Shown: piece after piece, positions 44,680 through 53,375 of the stretch
Layout: each line of letters begins with the position of its first letter
Position numbering within the stretch: the stretch's first letter is position 1
The notes under the pieces: model-generated
What the model was told of the DNA's origin: nothing
The model's database searches: none
The model's input: the letters and a program-made list of their open reading frames with translations, nothing else
Program-made: the position numbers and the translations under genes
NCBI GenBank assembly: GCA_016793465.1
Contig: JAEUJW010000014.1
Span: forward strand, 96,055-160,054
DNA length: 64,000 bases
From: Myxococcales bacterium
GTDB taxonomy: Bacteria > Myxococcota > Polyangia > Nannocystales > Nannocystaceae
Reading direction: 5' to 3'

Positions 44680-45447
44680 ATGCAAGGTCCTCACGTCGTC
44701 GTCACCGGCGCCTCCGCGGGCATCGGCGCCGCGGTCGTCCGCGAGTACGCGGCCGCCGGCGCGCGCCTCACCCTCGTCGCTCGCCGCCGCGAGCTGCTGG
44801 AGCCGCTCGCCGCCAGCCTGCCGACCGCCAGCCACATCGTCACCGCCGACCTCCGCGACCTCGAGTCGGCGACCGCGTGGTTGCCGGCCGCCGAGGCCGC
44901 GCTCGGCCCGATCGACGTGCTCGTCAACAACGCCGGCGTGCAGATCGTCGGCCCGACCGCCGCCCAGGACCTCGCCGCCAGCGAGGCCATGCTGACGGTC
45001 GACCTGCTCGCGCCCATGCGCCTGTGCCTCGCCGTGATCCCCGGCATGCAGGCCCGCCGCCGCGGCACAATCATCAATGTCGCCTCGATGGCGGCGATCG
45101 CCCCGACCCCGGGCATGTTCTATTACAGCGCCGCCAAGGGCGGCCTCGGCGCGGCCAGCGAGGCGCTGCGCGGCGAGCTCCACCGCAGCGGGATCCACGT
45201 GCTCACCGTCTACCCCGGCCCCGTCGCCACCGACATGGAGACCGCCGGCCGCGCGCGCTACGAGGCCGGCGCCGTGGTCGACAACCTCCCGGTCGGCGAC
45301 CCCGCGGTGCTCGCCCGCCGGATCCGCCGCGCCGCCGAGCGCCGCCACGCCCGCGTCATCTACCCCCGCTTCTACTGGCTGTCGCGGTGGTTCCCCGGCG
45401 TCACCGGGTGGTTCCTCGACCGCTTCACCCCGCCCCTGAAGCCGTGA
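44680..45447 (+). CDS. Short-chain dehydrogenase/reductase (SDR)
   Basis: A 255-residue classical SDR: NAD(P)-binding TGASAGIG (residues about 9-16), structural NNAG, catalytic Ser in NVASMAA and the Y-x-x-x-K pair in YYSAAKGG, followed by YPGPVATDM. The arginines after the first beta strand (VARRRELL) favour NADPH. The C-terminal FYWLSRWFPGVTGWFLDRF could be a membrane-associating helix. Substrate unknown. TACGCT lies 9 bases before the ATG. The hairpin at 45468-45489 lies downstream. Confidence 0.88.
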   Translation: MQGPHVVVTGASAGIGAAVVREYAAAGARLTLVARRRELLEPLAASLPTASHIVTADLRDLESATAWLPAAEAALGPIDVLVNNAGVQIVGPTAAQDLAASEAMLTVDLLAPMRLCLAVIPGMQARRRGTIINVASMAAIAPTPGMFYYSAAKGGLGAASEALRGELHRSGIHVLTVYPGPVATDMETAGRARYEAGAVVDNLPVGDPAVLARRIRRAAERRHARVIYPRFYWLSRWFPGVTGWFLDRFTPPLKP

Positions 45448-45467
45448 GCGCCGGCGGGGCCCCGATG

Positions 45468-45489
45468 GACCTGTCCGAAAGACCAGGTC
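45468..45489. repeat. Hairpin copy of a dispersed short repeat
   Basis: GACCTG at 45468-45473 and CAGGTC at 45484-45489 are perfect inverted arms around a 10-base loop. On the minus strand it reads CCTGGTCTTTCGGACAGG, nearly identical to 33691-33710 inside a gene. It lies just below the SDR stop and could also act in termination, but no T run follows. Confidence 0.7.
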
Positions 45490-45518
45490 TGCGGCTCACC
45501 TCAAAAAATCAACCTCGT

Positions 45519-45992
45519 TCAGCGCCCGTAGGGGCGCGGGATGTCGGCGACGTGGGCGGCGGACAGGCCGCGGCGTTCGTGCCGCAGCATCGCCCGGCCG
45601 TCGCGGCGGCCGGTGTGGTCGTGGCCGAGCAGGTGGGCGAGGCCGTGGATCACCAGCACCGTCGCCTCGTCGAGCGGCGGGCGGCGGCCGGCCTGGCGCA
45701 GCACCGCGTCCCAGCTGAGCACGATGTCGCCGAGGCCCACGCCGATCGGCGACTCGGGGCCGCGGGCGGGGAACGACAGCACGTCGGTCGGCTTGTCGGC
45801 GCCCATGTGCTGCTTGTTGAGCTTGTGGATCTCGGCGTCGTCGACCACGCTGACGACGATGGTGGCGATGTCCGCGGCCGGCACGCCCATGCGGCGGGCG
45901 GCACGCCGCAGGCGGCGGCCGAGCTCGCGGGTCGCCGCGGGCGGCAAGCGGCGGCCGACGGCCGGGGCGACGATCAGCTCGGGTCCGTTCAT
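45519..45992 (-). CDS. ybeY: Endoribonuclease YbeY (16S rRNA maturation and quality control)
   Basis: A 157-residue metalloendonuclease, with the zinc motif H-x3-H-x5-H in HGLAHLLGHDH and the upstream LNKQHMGADKPTDVLSFP region typical of YbeY. It acts in the cytoplasm on 16S rRNA 3' end maturation and ribosome quality control. Its ATG overlaps the stop of the HD-GYP gene by 4 bases (ATGA), so the two are coupled. In many bacteria ybeY follows phoH or an HD-domain membrane protein; the HD-GYP neighbour here is a different HD protein. Confidence 0.95.
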   Translation of the reverse strand: MNGPELIVAPAVGRRLPPAATRELGRRLRRAARRMGVPAADIATIVVSVVDDAEIHKLNKQHMGADKPTDVLSFPARGPESPIGVGLGDIVLSWDAVLRQAGRRPPLDEATVLVIHGLAHLLGHDHTGRRDGRAMLRHERRGLSAAHVADIPRPYGR

Positions 45993-47860
45993 AGCTTCAT
46001 CCCCAGGCGTTCGAATACTCGAGCCTCGACGAACAGCGCCAGCACCTCGGGGTCGATCTTGCCCGCCCGCGCCTCGGCCCCCAGGATGTCGAGCGCCTTC
46101 ACGATCGGCACCGCCTTCTTGTACGGCCGGTCGGAGGCGGTGAGGGCGTCGAAGATGTCCGACACCGTCATCAGGCGGGCCTGGATCGGGATCTCCGGGG
46201 CGCCGATGTGGCCGGGGTAGCCGGTCCCGTTGAGGTACTCGTGGTGTTTGCCGGCGATCTCCGGCACCCGCGCCAGCGCCCTGCCCCACGGGATCTGGCG
46301 CAGGAAGTTGTAGGTGTGGCGCACGTGGCTCTCGACCTCGTCGCGCTCGCCGCGGGTCAGGCTGCCGCGCGCGACCAGCAGCGCCTGCAGCAGGTCCGGC
46401 TCGAGCAGGGCCAGCTCGCGGCCGCCGGCGTCGTGGAAGCGGACGCCCGCGACCTCGTGGACCGCCTCGCCCACCGCCTCGGCCAGGATGGTCGGCTCGT
46501 TGGCTTGCAGCACCACTTCACGCCATCGCTCGATCTTTGCGAACTCGCTGCGCAATTCGGCCTGCGCGTCCGTGTGGTCGGGGGGCCGCCCGAGGGCCAG
46601 GTTGCGCTCGAGCCAGCGCAGCCGGGTCGCGGTCTGCAGGTGGCCGAAGCGCTCGAGCACCCGCTCGAGCTGCCCGTCGTGCAGCTTCTTGGCTTTGATG
46701 AGCACCTGCTCGCGCACGCCGACCTTGCCGAAGTCGTGCAGGAGGCCGGCGTACTCGATCTCCCGCAGCTCCTGCGGGGTGAAGCGGATGTCCCTGAACT
46801 GCCCGGCGTCGCTGCGGTCGACCACCTCGGCGAGCGCGACGGTCAGGTCGGCGACCCGCTGGCTGTGCCCGCTGGTGGTCGGGTCGCGCTGCTCGATGGC
46901 CGTCACGCTGGCTCGCACGAAGCCTTCGAACAGCGCCTGGATCTCCGCGTAGAGGTTGGCGTTTTCCAGCGCCACCGCGCCCTGGGTGGCGAGCGCCATG
47001 ACGAGCCTGGCGTCGGCCTCGCTGAAGGGGTGGACCCTCGCCTCGATGTCGGCCGGGCCCTCGAGCGGGCCGCGCCCGAGCTTGGCGTTGATCAGTTGGA
47101 CGGCGCCGACGATCGCCCCCTCGGGCGCGCGCATCGGCACCGTCAGCATCGAGCGGGTCTCGTAGCCGAGGCGCTCGTCGTGGCTGCGGTCGTGCAGCAG
47201 CCCGCCGGGGCCCTCGCGCATGTCGGCGACGTTGAGGACCTCGCCGGTCTGCACGCACGCGCCGACGATCGAGCCGGCCGAGACCGGCAAGGAGAACTCG
47301 CCGAAGTCGGCCACCACCGAGTCGTTGTGGGCCACGCGGAAGCACAGGCGCTGGCCCTCGTCCTCGACCACGTAGACCGAGCCGGCGTCGGCCCCGGTGA
47401 TCGCGCGGGCGTGGCGCAGGATCAGATCGAGCACCCGCCGCGGGTCGCGCTCGCGGTTGAGCGCCAGCCCGACGTCGATGAGCTGGTCGGCGACCCGCCC
47501 CTGCAGCACCGTCTGGGCCGCGCGCACGCCCTCCTCGACCGTGCGCTGCAGCAGCGCCTCCGGGACCGGCAGCGGCAGCACGTGCACGCGGTGGCTCGGC
47601 AGCCGCGGCAGCGCGGTCAGCAGCGCCTCGGTCGCGCCGAGCACCAGCAGCACGTCGAACTCCGGCGGCAAGGCGCGGCCGGCCTCGGCCACGCCGAGCC
47701 GCGCCCGCTCGCGCACGACCACCGCGGCCCGCGCCGCGCCGCTGGCCTGCGACAGCAGCTCGACCCGCCCGAACCCCGGATCTGCGCGCGCGTGCGCGCG
47801 CAGCCAGCCGATGACCTCGTTGAACGAGGCCAGCGGGGCGGGCGGGGCGGCGGGGTCCAT
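45989..47860 (-). CDS. GAF-HD-GYP protein, putative cyclic-di-GMP phosphodiesterase
   Basis: A 623-residue cytoplasmic protein. Residues about 137-305 are a GAF sensor domain, and the C-terminal half is an HD-GYP domain with GHSQRV (His332), LLHDFGKVG (His375, Asp376) and HHEYLNGTGYPG (HHE 539-541, GYP 547-549). Such enzymes degrade c-di-GMP. The HD and GYP motifs are about 165 residues apart, roughly 100 more than in usual HD-GYP proteins, with an extra helical insertion (about 390-490). ATG 47860 has TACCCT 9 bases upstream. First gene of the pair with ybeY. Confidence 0.88.
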   Translation of the reverse strand: MDPAAPPAPLASFNEVIGWLRAHARADPGFGRVELLSQASGAARAAVVVRERARLGVAEAGRALPPEFDVLLVLGATEALLTALPRLPSHRVHVLPLPVPEALLQRTVEEGVRAAQTVLQGRVADQLIDVGLALNRERDPRRVLDLILRHARAITGADAGSVYVVEDEGQRLCFRVAHNDSVVADFGEFSLPVSAGSIVGACVQTGEVLNVADMREGPGGLLHDRSHDERLGYETRSMLTVPMRAPEGAIVGAVQLINAKLGRGPLEGPADIEARVHPFSEADARLVMALATQGAVALENANLYAEIQALFEGFVRASVTAIEQRDPTTSGHSQRVADLTVALAEVVDRSDAGQFRDIRFTPQELREIEYAGLLHDFGKVGVREQVLIKAKKLHDGQLERVLERFGHLQTATRLRWLERNLALGRPPDHTDAQAELRSEFAKIERWREVVLQANEPTILAEAVGEAVHEVAGVRFHDAGGRELALLEPDLLQALLVARGSLTRGERDEVESHVRHTYNFLRQIPWGRALARVPEIAGKHHEYLNGTGYPGHIGAPEIPIQARLMTVSDIFDALTASDRPYKKAVPIVKALDILGAEARAGKIDPEVLALFVEARVFERLGMKL

Positions 47861-47966
47861 GACCGCCCGAGGGTACCGGCCGCGCCCCCGGTTTGCACGC
47901 CGGGAATCTCCGCGGCGCGGTCCGTCGCGGACGCCCGGGCCGGCCGGGGAGCGGCGGCACCGGCTG

Positions 47967-48740
47967 TCAGTTGCAGAACCCGGGCTGGCCGGGGAACGGG
48001 GTGTTGCACGAGCCGCTGAGGCAGTCGGCGTCGCCGTTGCACGGGTAGCCGAACGCCCCGGAGCTGCACAGCCCGACCGGCTCGCCGTCGAACTGCACGC
48101 ACTTCCACTCGCTCGGGCAGTCGTCCGCCGCGAGGCACAGGCCGATCAGGCAGATGCGGCTCTTGCTCGGCAGGATGCCGTCGTTGCACACCGCGCCCTC
48201 GGTGCCGATCGGGCACTGGCCGTCCTCGGGGCACGCGGGGAACGGGTAGCACTTGTACGACTCCTGGTCGTCGGGCTCGGCGATGCACAGCGAGTCCTTG
48301 GCGCAGCCGTCCTCGCCGTTCGGCATCTGCATGCACTGGGTGTCGTCGGCGCCGGCGCTGCAGAAGCCGTTGACGCACTCCTGACCCTCGGCGCACGGCG
48401 TCTCGGGGCAGGTGCTGACGGTCTTGTTGTGGCACAGGCGGTCGAACTCAGTGTCGCAGTACTGGTCGTCGCCGCAGTCGCCGTTGCTCTGGCAGCCGAG
48501 CGCGCACAGGCCGTTGAAGCAGAACTGGCCGTCGGGGCACGGGTTGGCCGCGGTGCACGGCATGAACTCGCCGCCGTCGGCGTTGCCGCTGGTCGGGGTG
48601 CTGGCGCCGGAGGTCTCGTCCGCGCCGGTGGCTTCGGTGTCGCCCTCGCTGTCGGACAGGCTGCCGATCGACGAGTTGCAGGCGCTGATGCCGAGCAGGG
48701 TGACGAGGAGGGCGGTGCCGCGGTCGACGAAGAGTTTCAT
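47967..48740 (-). CDS. Cys-rich lipoprotein
   Basis: A lipoprotein signal (FVDRGTALLVTLLGISAC) is followed by an acidic Ser/Thr linker and about 200 residues with more than 25 cysteines in patterns such as NPCPDGQFCFNGLCALGC and CNGDADCLSGSC. This type is common on myxobacterial surfaces, with disulphide-knotted extracellular domains. No catalytic motif. ATG 48740 gives the better n-region; ATG 48746 lies two codons upstream. Confidence 0.75.
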   Translation of the reverse strand: MKLFVDRGTALLVTLLGISACNSSIGSLSDSEGDTEATGADETSGASTPTSGNADGGEFMPCTAANPCPDGQFCFNGLCALGCQSNGDCGDDQYCDTEFDRLCHNKTVSTCPETPCAEGQECVNGFCSAGADDTQCMQMPNGEDGCAKDSLCIAEPDDQESYKCYPFPACPEDGQCPIGTEGAVCNDGILPSKSRICLIGLCLAADDCPSEWKCVQFDGEPVGLCSSGAFGYPCNGDADCLSGSCNTPFPGQPGFCN

Positions 48741-48799
48741 GATCATGGGAGAGTCGGTCCTTGCAGTGACGGCGGTTCGTGGCCGCCTCGCCCCGCTTC

Positions 48800-48842
48800 C
48801 ATGTCGCGGCCGCCGAGAATTTTATTAATTTCAATTTTCTCG
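48800..48842. other. A+T-rich tract between the Cys-rich lipoprotein gene and the sigma operon
   Basis: The run AATTTTATTAATTTCAATTT stands out in the G+C-rich surroundings, with GAGAA/TTCTC at its ends. It overlaps the end of the anti-sigma-like gene and may hold a terminator for that operon or the promoter of the lipoprotein gene; neither can be decided by eye. Confidence 0.35.
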
Positions 48843-49565
48843 GCGCGGGCACGCGGCGGCCACGCGGGCGCGGTGGGTCGACTCGGGCCAGCGGCGCACG
48901 AACGCGTCGGCCAGCGCGCGCGCCTCGTCGCCGCGGCCGGCCGCGCACACGGCCTCGACCTCGTGGGCGTCGCGCTCCTGGATCAGCGCGCCGGCCTTGA
49001 AGTCGCGGCGGTGCTCCGCGATCGCGGCCAGCGCGGCGTCGGGGTCGCCGCGGCGCAGGGCCGCGCGGATGCGGGCGACCAGGCGCAGCTCGGCCTCGAG
49101 GTCGAGCGGCGGACGAGGCCGCGTGACGTCCGCGGGCTCGAGCTTCGCGCGGGTGGCCTTCGAAGGCGGTCGGGTGTCCGGATCGTCTGGCTCTTCGGAC
49201 AGGTGCACGGTCGGCGGGGCCGGCGGCGGCACCAGCCGCGGCGCGAGGATCGGCGCGGGCTCGTCGGCGCGGGCGGTCAGCGGCGGCAAGGCCGGCGCGG
49301 CCGCGGCGGCGGGCTCGTCGGGGCTCGTGAGGAGGACGGCCCCGCCGATCGCGCCGGCCGTCAGCAGCAGCCCTCCGATCCCTTTAAGGATCGTCGTCAG
49401 CGCGAGGCCCGAGCTCGGCGCGGGCAGCGTCGGCGGCGGCGGCCCGTGCACGAGCCGATGCTCGACGCCCGCCCACACGCGCGCCTCGACCGCGGGGTCG
49501 GCCGCGGCCTCGCGCTCGGCGGCGACGAGCTGTTGCAGCGAGGGTGTTTGCCGTGGCTCGTTCAT
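48831..49565 (-). CDS. Membrane protein downstream of the ECF sigma factor, putative anti-sigma factor
   Basis: A 244-residue protein with one membrane segment (LTTILKGIGGLLLTAGAIGG, about 54-80). The N-terminal 50 residues are cytoplasmic and a Pro-rich periplasmic linker leads to a helical TPR-like domain (AALRRGDPDAALAAIAEHRR, GRGDEARALADAFVRRWPES). The ZAS zinc motif (H-x3-C-x2-C) is absent, so the anti-sigma role rests on position: its ATG overlaps the sigma stop (ATGA). It is also similar in layout to membrane proteins in other myxobacterial sigma operons. Confidence 0.65.
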   Translation of the reverse strand: MNEPRQTPSLQQLVAAEREAAADPAVEARVWAGVEHRLVHGPPPPTLPAPSSGLALTTILKGIGGLLLTAGAIGGAVLLTSPDEPAAAAAPALPPLTARADEPAPILAPRLVPPPAPPTVHLSEEPDDPDTRPPSKATRAKLEPADVTRPRPPLDLEAELRLVARIRAALRRGDPDAALAAIAEHRRDFKAGALIQERDAHEVEAVCAAGRGDEARALADAFVRRWPESTHRARVAAACPRREN

Positions 49566-50110
49566 CGCCCCTCCGTCTCGGACAATGCCCGCTCGAGCAG
49601 GACCCGGGCCGAGCGCAGCCGGGAGTACACGGTGTTGACGTTGATCCGCAGGCCGTCGGCGATCTCCTGGGCGGTCAGGCCCTCGAGCTCGGCGAGCACG
49701 TAGACGCTGCGGCGGTCGTCGTCGAGGCGGTCGAGCAGGCGCAGCAGCAGGCGCTGGGCGTCGCTGCGGGCCGTCGGGTCGCGGGTCGCCGGCGGGCCCG
49801 CCTCGGCCATGGCCTCGACGCGCCGCAGGTGGCGGAAGGTGGTGCGCCGGTGCTCGCGGACCACCCGCAGGGTGATGGCGAACAGCCAGGTCTTGACCGA
49901 GGCCTCGCCGCGGAACTCGGCGAGCCGGCGCGCGACCACCAGGAACACGTCCTGGACCACGTCGTCGACGCTGGCCGGCGGGACCCCGAGGCGGCGAGCG
50001 CTGCGCCACACGAACTGGAAGTGGCCGCGGTAGAGCTCGACGAGCTCGGCGGGCGGCGCGGCGGCGACCTGGGCCATCGCCGCTTCGTGGCCGGACCCGC
50101 CGGTTTTCAT
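49562..50110 (-). CDS. ECF-family RNA polymerase sigma factor
   Basis: A 182-residue sigma-70 family member. Region 2 includes VDDVVQDVFLVVARRLAEFR and KTWLFAITLRVVREHRR; region 4 is LDRLDDDRRSVYVLAELEGL with the helix-turn-helix TAQEIADGLRINVNTVYSRL. It directs RNA polymerase to a small regulon, controlled presumably by the membrane protein downstream. The ATG overlaps the stop of the upstream gene (TGATG), so the three genes are one coupled operon: surface-related protein, sigma, membrane regulator. Confidence 0.92.
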   Translation of the reverse strand: MKTGGSGHEAAMAQVAAAPPAELVELYRGHFQFVWRSARRLGVPPASVDDVVQDVFLVVARRLAEFRGEASVKTWLFAITLRVVREHRRTTFRHLRRVEAMAEAGPPATRDPTARSDAQRLLLRLLDRLDDDRRSVYVLAELEGLTAQEIADGLRINVNTVYSRLRSARVLLERALSETEGR

Positions 50111-51144
50111 CACGGGAACCTCGCCTCGACGCCGACGAGCGCGCGCACCGCTCCCCCGCCCGCGCGGTAGATGGCGCCGACCTCCTCGATGACGAAGCGC
50201 GGGCGCACGAGCGCGACCACGCCCTCGACCGCGAAGAACACCGCGACCCGCCGGTGCGGCACCAGCAGCAGCGCCGGCGTGAGGTGCAGCGCGGCCCACG
50301 GCAGGCGCCCGTCGTCGGTCAGCGGGAGGCCGACGCCGCGGCCGTACATGGCCCCGACCTCGAGGCCGGCGCAGATCGGCAGCTCGACGATCCCGCGGCG
50401 GAACACCGGGCACCCGCGCACGGCCGCGGCCGCGAGCTGGAGGTCGACGCCGACGTCGGGGCGGTCGTCGAAGCGCGCGCGGTGCACCGGCATGTACAGC
50501 GCCTCGAGCTCGACCCGCACGCGCGGCCACACCAGCGCGGGCGTCAGCCGCAGGGTCCCGCCGACGCCGGGCAGGTCGCCGTAGCCGAGGCCGCCGGCGA
50601 ACCGCAGGGCGCCGCGCAGGCGCCGCGCAGGCGCCGGAGCGGGCGGCCGGGTCGGCGTCGCAGCGGGCGCCGGTGGTTCGCTCGCGGGCGCGGGCGCCGG
50701 GGGGTCGCTCGCGGGCGCGGGCGGCGGCTCGCTCGCGGGCACCGGCGTGGCCTCGGCGGCGACCGCCGCGACCGCCTCGCCGTCCGGCATGCGCTCGAGC
50801 GCCAGCGGGTCGATCGCCATGGCCGCGATCAGCACGCCCGCGCGGGCGAGCATGTCGCAGCGCTCGTTCGTGAGCGACCGGTGCAGCGTGCCCTCGTCGC
50901 CGACGGTCCACAGCCGGAGGTCGAAGCCGCCGCCGGGCTCCTGGCGCACGCGGGCGATCGCCGTCAGCCGCCGGCCGCGCCGCTCGGCGAGCGGGGCGCC
51001 GAGCAGCGCCTCGAGCTCGGCGACCACCGCGGCCTCGTCGGGGCAGCCCGCGGGCGCGTCCCAGCGGAACTCGACCGCGGGCCGCTCCGCGGGCGCTGCA
51101 GGTGCGCCGAGCAGCGCGCTAGCGAGCAGCGGCCCGAGCAACAT
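50110..51144 (-). CDS. Exported protein of the sigma operon, probable outer-membrane beta-barrel
   Basis: A 344-residue protein with a short signal peptide (LLGPLLASALLGAPAAPAE). The N-terminal 110 residues form a small domain (VEFRWDAPAGCPDEAAVVAE, TNERCDMLARAG) common in myxobacterial sigma operons. A Pro/Ala/Ser linker with repeated PASEPP follows, then about 170 residues of amphipathic strands ending VRALVGVEARFP, as in small outer-membrane barrels. Probably the envelope-side input or output of the sigma system (inference). ATG 51144 has TATCCT 7 bases upstream. Confidence 0.65.
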   Translation of the reverse strand: MLLGPLLASALLGAPAAPAERPAVEFRWDAPAGCPDEAAVVAELEALLGAPLAERRGRRLTAIARVRQEPGGGFDLRLWTVGDEGTLHRSLTNERCDMLARAGVLIAAMAIDPLALERMPDGEAVAAVAAEATPVPASEPPPAPASDPPAPAPASEPPAPAATPTRPPAPAPARRLRGALRFAGGLGYGDLPGVGGTLRLTPALVWPRVRVELEALYMPVHRARFDDRPDVGVDLQLAAAAVRGCPVFRRGIVELPICAGLEVGAMYGRGVGLPLTDDGRLPWAALHLTPALLLVPHRRVAVFFAVEGVVALVRPRFVIEEVGAIYRAGGGAVRALVGVEARFP

Positions 51145-51151
51145 CGCGGGG

Positions 51152-51157
51152 AGGATA
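51152..51157 (-). promoter_or_regulatory. Putative -10 box (TATCCT) of the ECF sigma operon
   Basis: TATCCT lies 7 bases upstream of the ATG at 51144 on the minus strand, with no Shine-Dalgarno between. The GGAGG seen in this gap is on the opposite strand. Confidence 0.4.
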
Positions 51158-51163
51158 GCCGTG

Positions 51164-53161
51164 TCAGCCGGCGTACGGGGCGTCGAACTCGGCCCAGTCG
51201 CCGTTCGGCTGCAGGCCGGTGCCGGGGTTCTCGTCGCGGTTCTGCTGCGAGCGCAGCTCGGTCGCCGCGGGCGCGAGGCCCTCGATCGCCAGCACGAGCG
51301 CGTTGATCGCCGGGTCCTCGGCGCCCTCGAGCTCGAGGATCCACGTGCGCATGAAGCGGACCGCGCGCAGCACCTCCTGGCGGTCGTAGATCTCGCCGGA
51401 CAGCCGCAGGTCCTCCTCGACGAGGAAGATCCACATGCGGGCGAAGTTGGCGAACATGCGGGCGTGGGTGGCCCGCCGCGGGTCGTCGTCGGGCGGCGGG
51501 CTGAAGTTGTCGCGCAGCTGCTTGAAGCTGAAGGTGCGCACGCTGGCGATCTTGCCGGTGCCCTCGCGGAAGCCCGGGGCCGCGAACCACTCGGCGGCCC
51601 GCGACTTGTGCACGGCCATCTGCGCGACCACGAACGCGTGGTGGACATCGTAGTGCGACAGCAGCACCGACTCGAGGTAGTCGCCGATGAACGTGGCGAA
51701 GCCGGGGCCGACGGCCAGCAGCGCCGGGTCGTGGAGGAACGACATCACGAACCAGCTCTGCTGGAACACCTCGCCCTGCTTGATCCGCGCCTCCTCGTAG
51801 GTCGGGTCGCTGTGCACGGTGGCGTCGACGACCGGCGGCAGCAGCGTGCACGGGTGGGCGTCGGTGGCGAAGCACTCGGTCTCGGGCGGGCGCATCAGCG
51901 GCTGCACGCGCACGAAGTCGCCGGCCTCCCAGATCGGCACGCGGTGGATGACGGTCTCGAAGTTGGCGACCGGCCCGCCCTGCAGGCCGAGCAGCGGGTC
52001 GGGGTAGGTCAGCGACTCGCTGCGCAGCATGTGCGTGAGCACCTGCAGCGACTTCCACTTCAGGCGCATCCAGTCGCAGGCGCGCCGGTAGTAGGCCGGG
52101 TCGCCGTCGTGGGCGAGGTCGTCCTGGCAGTCGGTGCGCGCGTCGATGGCGTCGACGTAGCCCCACAGGTTGGCGTCCGACGGGTCGGCGAGGTAGGCGT
52201 CGACCGCGGCGTACCAGGCGTCGTCCTCGCCCGGCAGCGGGCGCGAGGCCATGAACGGGTACCACTCGAACACCGACAGGTGCTCCTCGCCCCAGTGGCC
52301 GTCCTCGGACAGGTGGTCGAACGGGATGCCGAGCTTCAGCGTCGGTAGGTCGACGCCGGCGAGCTCGTCGTAGGCCTGGTGGGCCCGCGCGAGCGAGTCG
52401 ACCGTGCCGGTGGCCCACAGCAGCTGCAGGTCGTCGACCAGGTGGCGCATGAACGCCTCGTCGCGCTCGTCCTGGGCCTGGCCGTCGGTCGGCAGCAGCC
52501 CGTCGGTGACCTGCGGGAACGCCTCGAAGGCCGGCTGCAGCGGGCGGTACTTGGCCGGGTGCAGCAGCTCGGTCAGCGCGTACTTCTGGCGGACCGCGTG
52601 CACGAACGCGACCAGGGTGTTCGCCTGGTCCATGGTCACGTGGTCGAGCGCGCGGCGGACGATGTCGGCGTCGGCGTAGCCCACGCGCGCGAGGTCGTAG
52701 CCGTCGGGGCTGTGGCAGCCCTCGCACGCGCCGCGCTCGCCGGGGAAGCGCCACGCCGCCAGCCCGTCGGCGTAGGCGGCCGCCAGCTCCTCGGGCGTGA
52801 GCGGGTCCCGGGGGTCGAACGGCGGCCCGCAGCGCGGGTCGCTGCCGTCGGCGGGGCACAGCACGCCCTCGGGGTAGTCGACCGGCTCGCCGCCGGTCTC
52901 GCCGGTCTCGCCGGTCTCGCCGGTCGGGTCGGCGGTGCCGTTCGAGGTCGCGGGGTCGCCGCTGCTCGTCGGCTCGCCGCTCGGATCCGCGGTCGTCTCG
53001 CCGCCCGTCGGCGTCGACGGACCCGACGTCGGCGCCTCGCCATCGGTCACGCTCGTCGACGACGTGCCGCCGCCGCTGCTCGCGCCGCCGCCGTCTCCGC
53101 CGCCGGAAGACCCACAGGCGAGGCACGCTCCGAGGACACACCACCCGACCCAGCGCTGCAT
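51164..53161 (-). CDS. Mono-haem c-type lipoprotein, function unknown
   Basis: A 665-residue lipoprotein (signal WVGWCVLGACLAC) with a long Ser/Thr/Gly/Glu linker including GETGETGETGGEP, then a domain with one haem-binding CEGCH (about residue 146) in a GACEGCHSPDGYDLARVG context. That resembles cytochrome c domains of DUF1588/1592-type or di-haem peroxidase-like proteins. The remaining 500 residues are helical with many aromatics (FEWYPFMASRPLPGEDDAW) and unassigned. Possibly a surface redox or scaffold protein; no operon partner. Confidence 0.7.
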   Translation of the reverse strand: MQRWVGWCVLGACLACGSSGGGDGGGASSGGGTSSTSVTDGEAPTSGPSTPTGGETTADPSGEPTSSGDPATSNGTADPTGETGETGETGGEPVDYPEGVLCPADGSDPRCGPPFDPRDPLTPEELAAAYADGLAAWRFPGERGACEGCHSPDGYDLARVGYADADIVRRALDHVTMDQANTLVAFVHAVRQKYALTELLHPAKYRPLQPAFEAFPQVTDGLLPTDGQAQDERDEAFMRHLVDDLQLLWATGTVDSLARAHQAYDELAGVDLPTLKLGIPFDHLSEDGHWGEEHLSVFEWYPFMASRPLPGEDDAWYAAVDAYLADPSDANLWGYVDAIDARTDCQDDLAHDGDPAYYRRACDWMRLKWKSLQVLTHMLRSESLTYPDPLLGLQGGPVANFETVIHRVPIWEAGDFVRVQPLMRPPETECFATDAHPCTLLPPVVDATVHSDPTYEEARIKQGEVFQQSWFVMSFLHDPALLAVGPGFATFIGDYLESVLLSHYDVHHAFVVAQMAVHKSRAAEWFAAPGFREGTGKIASVRTFSFKQLRDNFSPPPDDDPRRATHARMFANFARMWIFLVEEDLRLSGEIYDRQEVLRAVRFMRTWILELEGAEDPAINALVLAIEGLAPAATELRSQQNRDENPGTGLQPNGDWAEFDAPYAG

Positions 53162-53375
53162 GGACCACCCCCTACCCCGCCACGCTAACCCGCCTCGCGG
53201 CCGCGCCGAACGGATGACGCGCCGTCACATCGACGGGCTTCGATCGGGGTTTGCCGTCCGCACCGCGACCGCCGGCCGGCGCCGCGGGCGAGTCCGACCG
53301 CGCGTCGACGTGACGAATGAGAATGAGGGCGAGGGCCCGCGTGTGCCCTCGCCCTCCCCTCACCGGGCCGCGCCT

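Noticed and set aside
48812..48842. A strong rho-independent terminator in the A+T-rich tract
   Set aside because: Only five base pairs (GAGAA/TTCTC) can form and the loop is long, so it was listed only as an A+T-rich tract.
53172..53363. A 63-codon minus-strand frame in the gap before the TldD gene
   Set aside because: No Shine-Dalgarno, no -10 box, and composition like other shadow frames.
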